Shown: positions 36,011 to 43,273 of the stretch, one piece after another | How positions within the stretch are numbered: position 1 is the stretch's first letter | Layout of the letters: every line of letters begins with the position of its first letter | From: Loktanella sp. D2R18 | GTDB lineage: Bacteria; Pseudomonadota; Alphaproteobacteria; Rhodobacterales; Rhodobacteraceae | NCBI RefSeq assembly: GCF_003318235.1 | Contig: NZ_QOCG01000030.1 | Coordinates: 186,001-250,000 of the forward strand | Length of the DNA: 64,000 bases | Reading direction: 5' to 3' | The notes under the pieces: model-generated | Told to the model about the DNA's origin: nothing | Database searches by the model: none | What the model saw: the letters and a program-made list of their open reading frames with translations, nothing else | Translations under genes and position numbers: made by a program

Positions 36011-36664
36011 CTAAAGCGCGAATTCTGCCGTTTTTTCAAAGCCCGCAACAACAGGCGCGCTCGCGTTAAATGCAAACCGCCAGTTCATGACACCATCCAA
36101 CTTATAGCCAACGTGCACGACCCCAAGGCTGCCTTCAGCGAAAATACAAGCGATCCGCCCACCTTCGCGTAGCTGCGCGATTACCGTATCAGGCACAGTC
36201 TCGACCGCGCCTTGCACGATGATAATATCGTAAGGGCCGGATTTCTCGGAGCCAGCCGCCGATGCGCCAGACATCACAGCCGCATTGTCGATCCCTTGGG
36301 CAGATAGCAAGGTTTGCGCCTCTTCGGCGCGGGCTTCATCATCTTCGACGCCCACAACAAAGTCGCACATATGCGCCAAAATCGCGGTGGAATACCCTAG
36401 CCCACAGGCCAAATCCAAGGCAAAGTGCTGCGGCTGAATATCAAGCGCATCAAGCATTTTTCCGAATGTGCGCGCCTCAAGCAGGGTACGCCCGCCGCCG
36501 ATATCCAAGTTTTCACCGACATATGCAGCCTCGCGCATACTGTCCGGCACAAATTTTTCGCGTGGCACAGCCAACATCGCATCAATGATCGGGAACTTGG
36601 TCACATCTGAAGGGCGCACCTGCGTGTCGACCATCATTGTGCGGCGGGAGGTATAGTCTGTCAC
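36011..36664 (-). CDS. pcm: Protein-L-isoaspartate O-methyltransferase
   Basis: A 217-residue SAM-dependent methyltransferase that initiates repair of damaged aspartyl residues. The SAM site motif is ALDLACGLGYSTAILAHM, the acidic motif VVGVEDDEARA, and the later motif YDIIIVQGAVETVPD. The N-terminal MVDTQVRPSDVTKFPIIDAM is typical of the alphaproteobacterial subgroup, which lacks some residues of the E. coli enzyme, so activity on isoaspartate is inferred. It heads a likely operon with tolC and the acidic hypothetical gene. Confidence 0.85.
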   Translation of the reverse strand: MTDYTSRRTMMVDTQVRPSDVTKFPIIDAMLAVPREKFVPDSMREAAYVGENLDIGGGRTLLEARTFGKMLDALDIQPQHFALDLACGLGYSTAILAHMCDFVVGVEDDEARAEEAQTLLSAQGIDNAAVMSGASAAGSEKSGPYDIIIVQGAVETVPDTVIAQLREGGRIACIFAEGSLGVVHVGYKLDGVMNWRFAFNASAPVVAGFEKTAEFAL

Positions 36665-36787
36665 GACCTAAACCCTTTCGTTCAGTTTATTTTTTTATTT
36701 CATGCCACACAAGCGCGTCCACGGCAACGATTGATCTAGTCATGCATGCAGATCAAAGCAAGCGCACCACCTGATCTTTATTGCATA

Positions 36788-37861
36788 TTATACGCCGACC
36801 GGCACAATATGATTGTCCCAAGCAAGCGAAACGCCGGCCCCGATGTGCAGCGCGCCTTGATCAATCTGTCCCAACTGGCCTTGCCCGTTGGTGATGATAA
36901 ACCCGGCACCACGTGCGGCAACCCCGCCCGCATCCGGCGCTATGAATTGATGGCTGAGCATATTTGTCGCGACGTCGTACACTTGCGTCACGCCGCCAAC
37001 TGGCGAGGTCAGCGCGATATGTTTACCCCCCCGCGAAAACGCGATACTTCCAACGTAGCCGCGCATCTGGCGGCTTTGTGCGGTGGGGGCCGTCAGCAGG
37101 TTGATCGCCCCACCTTGCCGATGCAGCCCGGCCAATACATTCTGCTCCCCATCGCCTTGCCACTGCATCCCAAAGGCAACCTGCCCATCCGCGATATCAA
37201 TATGGCGGATAGAATTTTTGTGCAGGTCATGGGAAAGCGCGACGCTATCAACGATTTGCCCGTCTTGGATATAGGTAAGATTCGGTTCCATCGTCGCGAT
37301 ATTAAGCTTGGTACGCCCACTATCGGGATGCGTATCAATCCCGCCATTTGCGATGACCAAAGTATTCGTGCCAGGCATTCGTTTGATTTCATGTGGGCCG
37401 ACGCCGCCGCTTGCGAATTCATCGACCCGGCGGTAGCCCGCCTGCACATCCCAAACACCAACCCGGCCTTGCCCAGCCTCAAAGTCATTTTCTGTCGTGA
37501 ATAGCCAATGGCCGTCCGCCGAAAACGCGCCGTGCCCGTAAAAATGGCGGCCCTCTGGGGCGGCCATGTTGGATTTTTCCATGCCTGTCGCACAGTCGAT
37601 CACAATCGCAAATGTGCCTGGTCGGCGGGCAAAAGCGACGGCCTCTGGCCGTGTTGGATGGGCCGCAGCGGCATGCCCGCGTGCGGGCAGCGGAATTTGA
37701 AACAAGACATCATTCGGTGCGCCAATGCCGCACAACACATATGATCCATCCGACAACGCCCCCGCCGAAAGATACTGCGGCGATCCTGCATCCGCCCAAG
37801 TTGGTTTTGGCACCAATCCTGTCGCCAAAAGCCCAGCCAAGAACTGCCGTCTGCTGGTCAT
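36788..37861 (-). CDS. Tat-exported DUF1513 beta-propeller-like protein
   Basis: A 357-residue protein with a twin-arginine signal, MTSRRQFLAGLLATGLVPKP. The mature part fits DUF1513 (PF07433): repeated beta segments with FYGHGAFSADGHWLFTTEND, RVGVWDVQAGYRRVDEFASG, GPHEIKRMPGTNTLVIANGG and GMQWQGDGEQN. The biochemical function is not established; Tat export implies cytoplasmic folding or a cofactor. Start at 37861, one base after the stop of the upstream imelysin gene, so it is translationally coupled as the last gene of the di-heme/imelysin operon. Confidence 0.87.
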   Translation of the reverse strand: MTSRRQFLAGLLATGLVPKPTWADAGSPQYLSAGALSDGSYVLCGIGAPNDVLFQIPLPARGHAAAAHPTRPEAVAFARRPGTFAIVIDCATGMEKSNMAAPEGRHFYGHGAFSADGHWLFTTENDFEAGQGRVGVWDVQAGYRRVDEFASGGVGPHEIKRMPGTNTLVIANGGIDTHPDSGRTKLNIATMEPNLTYIQDGQIVDSVALSHDLHKNSIRHIDIADGQVAFGMQWQGDGEQNVLAGLHRQGGAINLLTAPTAQSRQMRGYVGSIAFSRGGKHIALTSPVGGVTQVYDVATNMLSHQFIAPDAGGVAARGAGFIITNGQGQLGQIDQGALHIGAGVSLAWDNHIVPVGV

Positions 37862-37862
37862 T

Positions 37863-38879
37863 TTAATCGCCATCCAACGCGTTAAACCCGGCCACAACGC
37901 CTAGCTTTGGCCCCAGATCATTGCGCACCACCGTGCGGATCGCCGATATCTCTTGCTGAAGAACTTCGATGACAAATCGCCCGGACGGATCAGAAACCCC
38001 CGCAAACGCTGGATCATCGATCCGCGTGATCCGATCTTGCGCCCGATCAAACGCATTCCCCAACGCGCCGTGCACCTGTACATCATCGGCGGACAGAACA
38101 AGCGCCAATTCACGCAGCGCCGCAAGTGAAAGCGTGACATGGCGCTGAGACCGCTGAGAACGCCAAACCTCGGCCCGTGTTGGACGCGGGCGGTCGAATG
38201 TCCCTAAGGGGCGACCAAGCCGTGTGTCTCCCAGAAACTCAAGCCCCGTTGAAACCGCTTTAAACAGCTCTTGTGCGGCTTCTTCGTCGGTCCGGTAAAT
38301 GCCCGTGTCAGAGGGGTGGCGTAAAAGATCGGCGTAGCTATCACGCCATTCCGCATCAATCGCTTGGGTGAGTGTGGCAATATCCGCTGTGACCGTCTGG
38401 ATCAACGCGCAGCGATAGCTGTCACTGCCAGCCGTCGCGACCGCATCATCATAGAGTAGAAATTCAAGCGCATAGAACCCGCGCGCTGCAATTGAAACAT
38501 CGGCATAGGCAGCCGCATCCAACCCAATCGGGTCCTCGTCACTGATCAAGGTTAACAATGACCGCGGGGTCACACCCCGACTGTCCGGCCAAAACGCCAA
38601 TGCAAAGGCGCGGTCGTCGACTTCTGACGGGCCGAAACGCATATGGCTGACCCCGATCCAGGCATCAAACGCGTCGCCGTATGCTGCCGTCAGTACGGGC
38701 GATTCCGCATCGCAATCATCCTGCGCCACATCCGCGAGAACCTGTGCTTGCGCCGCAAGCCGTTCGTATCCGGGCAAGATATGCGTATCGAGCGCCGCAG
38801 AGGTCAAATCAGGTAACGTTTGCGCTGGTGCCCCGGTCGCCAACATGGTTACCGAAAATGCTAACAATAGTCGTTTCAT
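37863..38879 (-). CDS. Imelysin-family (M75) periplasmic protein, second copy
   Basis: A 338-residue exported protein with signal MKRLLLAFSVTMLATGAPAQ. It belongs to the imelysin/peptidase M75 family, related to IrpA and EfeO, which bind iron in the periplasm. The GxHxxE motif of the family appears here as GFYALEFLL, with Tyr in place of His, so metal binding may differ from the paralogue at 41825-43087. It overlaps the di-heme oxidoreductase by four bases. A peptidase activity is not implied by the family name. Confidence 0.85.
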   Translation of the reverse strand: MKRLLLAFSVTMLATGAPAQTLPDLTSAALDTHILPGYERLAAQAQVLADVAQDDCDAESPVLTAAYGDAFDAWIGVSHMRFGPSEVDDRAFALAFWPDSRGVTPRSLLTLISDEDPIGLDAAAYADVSIAARGFYALEFLLYDDAVATAGSDSYRCALIQTVTADIATLTQAIDAEWRDSYADLLRHPSDTGIYRTDEEAAQELFKAVSTGLEFLGDTRLGRPLGTFDRPRPTRAEVWRSQRSQRHVTLSLAALRELALVLSADDVQVHGALGNAFDRAQDRITRIDDPAFAGVSDPSGRFVIEVLQQEISAIRTVVRNDLGPKLGVVAGFNALDGD

Positions 38880-40396
38880 AGGCTCTCCAGAAATGCGATC
38901 AGATCGTCGCGGTCGTGCTTGGACATTTCAATCACTGTGTCACGCATAGCCTGTGCTTCGCCCCCATGCCAGAGGATCGCTTCCGTCAGGTTGCGCGCGC
39001 GGCCGTCGTGCAAGAAATTACTGTGGCCGCCGACCTGTTCAGTCAACCCGATCCCCCATAGGGGCGGCGTGCGCCATTCGGTCCCGGTCGCGCGGGCTTC
39101 GGGGCGTTGATCAGCCAGCCCCTCGCCCATGTCATGTAGTAACATATCGGAATAAGGCCAGATCAATTGAAAGCTTTGCGCGGTTTCAGGTTCCTGACGA
39201 TGGGTTACGAAACTTGGGGTATGACAAGAAATACAGCCAGTTTGATAAAACAGCTCTTTGCCACGCAAAACCTGCGGATCACCAACATCCCGGCGCGCGG
39301 GGACGCCAAGATTGCTGCTGTAAAAAGTAATCAAATCCATCCCAATTGCATCAACTTCGGTAACGCGGACATCCCCATCGCCATGCGGCGCGGTCAGGCA
39401 ATCTTGCTGCGCCGGCGTGCATTCGCCCGCACCATTTGGGAAAAGTGGTGAGGAAATCCCGATATCGCCCGAAAAAGCGGCTGCCGATTGATGGCGCACC
39501 GTTGGCGTCCCTGCCTTTAGCCCGAAACGCCCGAGCATAGGTTGATCAAACTCCAATGACCAAACGATGTTTGCACGTCCTGATATGCCGTCACGATCCG
39601 CATCTTCGGGGTCTGCGTTTGCCAAAATATCCGCAGCTGGGATCGCCTCTAGCAAGCCCAGCCCGATCATCTGCGGTGCAACACGGGGGCTGATCATCGC
39701 ATCAGGGTGCATCGGGCCATAGCCGAGATCCGCGGCCGTATATGTCGGCGCGCGCAGGGATACGATTTCGCCGCCCGCCATTGTGGTCGGTTGCTCAGTA
39801 TAAGTCACATCCAGCCGATATTCCGCCGGGTGCCCCTGCACAGCGAAATCCTGTAACTGACGCCCATAGGTTGGGTCTGGCAAAGTCGCAATGTAGTCAT
39901 CAATATCAGCCGTTTTTGCATCAAATCCACCGGGAATTGACACACGCAGAAACAAGGAAACAGCACTATCTTCCGCATTCGCGGGCGTATGTCCACGGCC
40001 ATCTTTGATGTGGCAGCGCTGGCAAGACCGCGCATTGTAAAGCGGTCCAAGCCCGTCAGAGGCCAGCGTGGACGACGGCGAAGAGACCCAAAGCTTACGG
40101 AAAAAACCGTTGCCCACTTTAAACGTAAGCTCGTCCTCAAAACTGATGTTGCCCGATGGCTGCGAAAATGCATTTGCGTCACTGCGTGCACGCACGGTTG
40201 CCGCCCCACCTGGGTTTTCCTCAAACGCTGACGGTGCCGTGAAATCAGTGGTCGGCGTTGTAACTGCGTCAATGCGCGCTTGTTCTGCAGCAGTGCGCGG
40301 CACAATGTTCAAATGCGGCTCATCCAGGACGTCTGCATAGACCTCGATTGGCAAGCAAATGAGAGCCAGCCTTAGAATATTTGCACGATTTCGCAC
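38876..40396 (-). CDS. Di-heme c-type oxidoreductase (DUF1111 / COG3488)
   Basis: A 506-residue periplasmic protein. Two haem c sites are visible: SCQRCH (CxxCH, about residue 110) and GCISCH (about residue 400). Conserved family segments include NGFFRKLWVSSP, DGLGPLYNARSC, GGEIVSLRAPTY, PPLWGIGLT and FLHDGRARNLTEAILWHGGEA. Start is set at the GTG 40396, which yields a basic then hydrophobic leader (RNRANILRLALICLPIEV) ending VYA-DV. The longest frame starts at 40690, inside the divergent gene, and is rejected. It is the first gene of an operon with imelysin and DUF1513 and likely supplies a redox step to iron handling. Confidence 0.88.
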   Translation of the reverse strand: MRNRANILRLALICLPIEVYADVLDEPHLNIVPRTAAEQARIDAVTTPTTDFTAPSAFEENPGGAATVRARSDANAFSQPSGNISFEDELTFKVGNGFFRKLWVSSPSSTLASDGLGPLYNARSCQRCHIKDGRGHTPANAEDSAVSLFLRVSIPGGFDAKTADIDDYIATLPDPTYGRQLQDFAVQGHPAEYRLDVTYTEQPTTMAGGEIVSLRAPTYTAADLGYGPMHPDAMISPRVAPQMIGLGLLEAIPAADILANADPEDADRDGISGRANIVWSLEFDQPMLGRFGLKAGTPTVRHQSAAAFSGDIGISSPLFPNGAGECTPAQQDCLTAPHGDGDVRVTEVDAIGMDLITFYSSNLGVPARRDVGDPQVLRGKELFYQTGCISCHTPSFVTHRQEPETAQSFQLIWPYSDMLLHDMGEGLADQRPEARATGTEWRTPPLWGIGLTEQVGGHSNFLHDGRARNLTEAILWHGGEAQAMRDTVIEMSKHDRDDLIAFLESL

Positions 40397-40412
40397 GGGG
40401 TGTCTTTCTTGC

Positions 40413-40427
40413 TCGGAATATTTCCGA
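40413..40427. promoter_or_regulatory. ICE-like palindrome in the di-heme oxidoreductase promoter
   Basis: Perfect inverted repeat TCGGAA-TAT-TTCCGA, with the same GAA-N3-TTC geometry as the iron control element but GC-richer arms. On the minus strand it lies just downstream of a TATAACT -10 candidate and 17 bases before the di-heme start codon, a repressor-like position. It is also 22 bases upstream of the divergent unknown gene. Confidence 0.55.
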
Positions 40428-40448
40428 TAGTTATAGTCAGAATACGAA

Positions 40449-40910
40449 ATGCGCGAGTCACTTTTTATGGCAAACCTGATGTTAAGCTGCGACATGATGG
40501 CACGACCTTCGACAGAAGGATCGGCCCAGCAGCCAGATATGACGACACAATGGCGCGACGTTCTTAATACGCTCCGCGTCGTCGCTTTGGAATGCCGGGT
40601 TGCCGCGCAAATGGATTTGTTTAAAGCCTGCGCGCTACTTTCCACCCAGCCAGAAACCGCGCGCGATGCGCATGCGCGTGCGTTGATCAAAGGTTTGCGT
40701 CAGGCCACGTCGCGGGCAACGACGTTCTTTCGGCCCGGAACAGCGGAGATCTCGTTTGATGAAGCGTGGCTCGTACAGGCGCTCAGCGCGATCAAACGCG
40801 GCGACGGTGATAGCTTTGCGTTTTTGATCCGGTCGCGTGTGCCCCATGAACACCAACGAAATATCGGTTTTCTTATCCGTGGAATATCCGAGCAATTCCC
40901 TAAAGTTTAG
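40449..40910 (+). CDS. Unknown 153-residue protein in the iron island
   Basis: I do not recognise this gene. The frame encodes a soluble, largely helical protein: WRDVLNTLRVVALECRVAAQ, RALIKGLRQATSRATTFFRP, FDEAWLVQALSAIKRGDGDS and RSRVPHEHQRNIGFLIRGIS are the clearest helices. It has three cysteines and several histidines but no metal or DNA-binding motif. The start is uncertain: ATGs at 40467, 40494 or 40539 are alternatives and none has a strong ribosome site. It is divergent from the di-heme operon across a shared palindrome, and its stop codon lies inside the ICE of dps. A role in iron-linked regulation or storage is only a guess from position. Confidence 0.6.
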   Translation: MRESLFMANLMLSCDMMARPSTEGSAQQPDMTTQWRDVLNTLRVVALECRVAAQMDLFKACALLSTQPETARDAHARALIKGLRQATSRATTFFRPGTAEISFDEAWLVQALSAIKRGDGDSFAFLIRSRVPHEHQRNIGFLIRGISEQFPKV

Positions 40911-40922
40911 AATTATTCTAAA
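40906..40922 (+). promoter_or_regulatory. Iron control element (Irr box) upstream of dps
   Basis: TTTAGAATTATTCTAAA is a perfect 7-bp inverted repeat with a three-base spacer. It matches the Irr iron control element consensus known from alphaproteobacteria (TTTAGAA-N3-TTCTAAA). A likely promoter follows: TTGGCT (40929-40934), 16-base spacer, TAAATA (40951-40956). The box ends six bases before the -35, about 99 bases ahead of the dps start. Confidence 0.85.
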
Positions 40923-41020
40923 AACTTCTTGGCTTTCGGGGTTAGTGGTGTAAATAAGGTGATAAGCAAGCCAGCTTTTCGCCAGCCAGCGCCATTTTTC
41001 GTATTTCAGGAGGGTCTGAC

Positions 41021-41491
41021 ATGACTCAAACAGCTATCACGCTGAGCACTGACGCCAAAGCAGCCATCGCTGAAGCGCTGAACCAAACTGTTGCCGAAAC
41101 TGCGGTTGCAACGATGCTTGCACAAAATTTCCATTGGAACGTGACAGGTATGGCATTCGGTCCGCTGCACGATCTGTTCCAAAAAATGTACGAAGATCAC
41201 TTCGTCGCGCAAGACGATCTTGCTGAACGGATCAAAGCCATCGACGCACATGCCGAAGGCACGCTGTCCGGCATGATCAAACGCTCAAAGGTTTCCGAAT
41301 TCGAGGGCACTGCTTCGGCGGAAGAAATGATCAAAATGATGCTTGAGGCCCAAGAAACGCTGGCCGCAACATTGGCCGGATGCGGCGAACTTGCGTCATC
41401 ACACGGCGATACGTTGACAGAAGACCTGTGCATCGCGCGCGGACAAACCCACGAAAAATTCGCGTGGTTCTTGCGGTCGCATCTCGCCTAA
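41021..41491 (+). CDS. dps: Dps-family ferritin-like DNA-protection protein
   Basis: A 156-residue Dps/ferritin-like protein forming dodecamers that oxidise and store iron and shield DNA. The ferroxidase residues are visible: His in AQNFHWNVTG, and the PLHDLFQKMYEDHFVAQDDLAERI segment (in pieces) with the further His, Asp and Glu. AGGAGGG at 41009-41015 is a strong ribosome site. An exact iron control element precedes the gene, so Irr control is likely. A strong terminator follows. It sits between iron-uptake-type genes, which fits a storage role. Confidence 0.93.
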   Translation: MTQTAITLSTDAKAAIAEALNQTVAETAVATMLAQNFHWNVTGMAFGPLHDLFQKMYEDHFVAQDDLAERIKAIDAHAEGTLSGMIKRSKVSEFEGTASAEEMIKMMLEAQETLAATLAGCGELASSHGDTLTEDLCIARGQTHEKFAWFLRSHLA

Positions 41492-41751
41492 TCAATCGTT
41501 TCATTCGTGAGGTCAAAAGGCGCTTCGGCGCCTTTTTTCGTGCATTTTTTAGCGTAGGCAATGCGCCACCCAGCGTATTTGCCCATGACGTTTTGTTGCG
41601 CCATCAGCATGGTCACGAACCCTGCCCGCTGACCATCTTTTTTCAGCCCCTTATAGATCGATTTCTGCGCCTTGGTCATTGAACATCCAATGCAATGCCC
41701 TTCGCGTTTGAACTTACACACATCGATACAGGGGTTTGGTGTCTTGGGCAT
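41488..41751 (-). CDS. DUF1289 cysteine-motif protein
   Basis: An 87-residue protein, start MPKTPNPCIDVCKFKREGHC. The DUF1289 cysteines are NPCIDVCKFKREGHCIGC (C-x3-C-x7-C-x2-C), probably binding zinc or an iron-sulfur cluster. It continues well past the usual 55-70 residues with a basic helix (IYKGLKKDGQRAGFVTM) and GKYAGWRIAYAKKC. The start 41751 was chosen over 41778 by the family N-terminus. Its 3' end overlaps dps by four bases, and the dps terminator is encoded in its last codons. Function unknown. Confidence 0.82.
   Translation of the reverse strand: MPKTPNPCIDVCKFKREGHCIGCSMTKAQKSIYKGLKKDGQRAGFVTMLMAQQNVMGKYAGWRIAYAKKCTKKGAEAPFDLTNETID
41515..41538 (+). terminator. Terminator of dps, inside the opposite DUF1289 gene
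   Basis: GGCGC-TTCG-GCGCC stem with a UUCG tetraloop, preceded by AAAA and followed by six T, 24 bases past the dps stop. It is a textbook intrinsic terminator, yet it falls within the coding sequence of the convergent DUF1289 gene. Confidence 0.88.
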
Positions 41752-41824
41752 GTTGGCTCCGACGGAAAAGGGCGGCACCCCTTGCAGAGTACCGCCCCAG
41801 ACTAATCTGATTTAAACTGCGTTT

Positions 41825-43087
41825 CTATTCGAAAACAGCTTCTGGTGAATCGAGGCTGTCAGAGCCTTCAAATTCGATTTGATCAACGCCAAGTGCAGCA
41901 ACCACACGTTCAAACGACCGTGTTTGGTCGATCAGACCGTTGACGCCACCCATAACAAGTTCTTCACCGGCTGCGTTGCCGCGTTCCAGCATTTGGTCGT
42001 ATGCAAAGCCAGCTTCGGCAGCCGATTTGATCCGGCCAAGTCCCAACATAGTTGCAGACAGTTTTGCTTGCACTTCCGTGTCCAATGCGGCGTCTGTTTC
42101 TGCGACCAAGTCAGACAGTGATGGGCCAGAAACCAATGTGCCGTCAACGCGGATGTATTCACCCAAATAGACGTTCTGGATGCCCAAACCATCGTAGTAG
42201 TGGCTGTTGTGCGTGTTGTCAGAGAAGCAGTCATGCTCTTCCTCTGGATCGTTCAGCATCAGGCCAAGCCGCATACGTTCGCCAGCAGTTTCACCGTAAG
42301 AAAGTGACCCCATGCCTGTCAGCATTGCGGAAATGCCTGTCGCGTCTGTTTCTGTCAGCTCTGCGCGTGCAGCGCCGCCGTCAACCCATTGTGCGGTCAT
42401 CCATTCAAGGTCAGACACCAGCAAATCAGTGGCTGCTTTGAGATATTCCGCACGACGGTCACAGTTGCCATTAGTGCAGTCTTCGCCAGCCGCGTAGTCT
42501 GTCCATGGGCGGTTGCCCGCACCTGCGCCGTGGCCGTTCAGATCTTGCCCCCAAAGTAGGAATTCAACCGCGTGATAGCCCGTAGCAACGTTTGATTCGA
42601 CGCCATCCGCCTCGTGCAGTGTTTCGGCGAGCAGTTCGGGTGTGATTGCAGCGGCGTCAACTTCGGTGCCAGACAATGTGAATGCAGGGCTTGCCACCAC
42701 GTTCAAAGCCGCAAAATGGTTTTCGTCAGTCGCGCCACCGTAGGACAGGTCAACATAATCAATTAGGCCCTCGTCGAGCGGCCAAGCGTTCACTTTGCCT
42801 TCCCAGTCGTCAACAATCGCATTGCCGAAACGGAAAACTTCGGTTTGCTGGTAAGGGACGCGCGCCGCAAGCCAAGCCGATTTTGCAGCCTGAAGCGCCT
42901 CTGCGGATGGATCAGCGATCAAAGCGTCCACAGCGGCCTGCAATGCAACAGCTGTGATGCGTGAATCGTCGTAGCCTGCCGCTGCGATATCGGCATATGT
43001 GTTCAACACATCAGCCTTTTCCACAGCCAATGCCGGGGTCGCGATGCACAGGCCAAGCGCAGTTGAAAGAAGATAGTTGCGGGTCAT
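41825..43087 (-). CDS. irpA: Imelysin-family iron-regulated protein (IrpA-like)
   Basis: A 420-residue exported protein with signal MTRNYLLSTALGLCIATPAL-AVEKAD. It is an imelysin/M75 family member of the IrpA type. The family GxHxxE motif is intact in TGYHAVEFLLWGQD, and the acid-rich C-terminal half includes DWEGKVNAWPLDEGLIDYVD and CFSDNTHNSHYYDGLG. IrpA-like proteins are iron-regulated and implicated in periplasmic iron uptake. The start 43087 has AGAGGAAA upstream; the longest frame to 43171 adds a non-signal extension. A TTGACA -35 candidate lies at 43179-43184. Confidence 0.9.
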   Translation of the reverse strand: MTRNYLLSTALGLCIATPALAVEKADVLNTYADIAAAGYDDSRITAVALQAAVDALIADPSAEALQAAKSAWLAARVPYQQTEVFRFGNAIVDDWEGKVNAWPLDEGLIDYVDLSYGGATDENHFAALNVVASPAFTLSGTEVDAAAITPELLAETLHEADGVESNVATGYHAVEFLLWGQDLNGHGAGAGNRPWTDYAAGEDCTNGNCDRRAEYLKAATDLLVSDLEWMTAQWVDGGAARAELTETDATGISAMLTGMGSLSYGETAGERMRLGLMLNDPEEEHDCFSDNTHNSHYYDGLGIQNVYLGEYIRVDGTLVSGPSLSDLVAETDAALDTEVQAKLSATMLGLGRIKSAAEAGFAYDQMLERGNAAGEELVMGGVNGLIDQTRSFERVVAALGVDQIEFEGSDSLDSPEAVFE

Positions 43088-43184
43088 GTGAGATTTCCTC
43101 TGGGTCGGTAGATCAGTTTGCTTGCCTGCATGGCGCTGGCGTGAGTGGTGCGTCTTACCTGAGCAATTCAATCAACAATGTCAA

Positions 43185-43203
43185 TCCGAGTTTTTTACTC
43201 GGA
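43185..43203. promoter_or_regulatory. Inverted repeat upstream of the irpA promoter
   Basis: TCCGAG and CTCGGA are separated by seven bases (TTTTTTA), immediately upstream of the TTGACA -35 candidate for irpA on the minus strand. The flank CTCGGAATA is also found at the di-heme promoter palindrome. A regulatory site is plausible; it does not match the iron control element. Confidence 0.4.
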
Positions 43204-43217
43204 ATAATAAAACCGAC

Positions 43218-43248
43218 AAAAAAAGCCGGACGCATCGCTGCACCCGGC
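43218..43248 (-). terminator. Terminator after the PfkB-family kinase
   Basis: On the minus strand GCCGGGTGCA-GCGA-TGCGTCCGGC forms a ten-pair stem (two G-U pairs) with a GCGA tetraloop, followed by seven T. It begins 26 bases past the kinase stop. Confidence 0.88.
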
Positions 43249-43273
43249 CCCAAATTGGTTTCGTATGGCGGCT

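Noticed and set aside
40397..40690. N-terminal 98-residue extension of the di-heme oxidoreductase
   Set aside because: It runs antisense through the divergent gene and the palindromic promoter, and would hide the signal peptide that begins at the GTG 40396.
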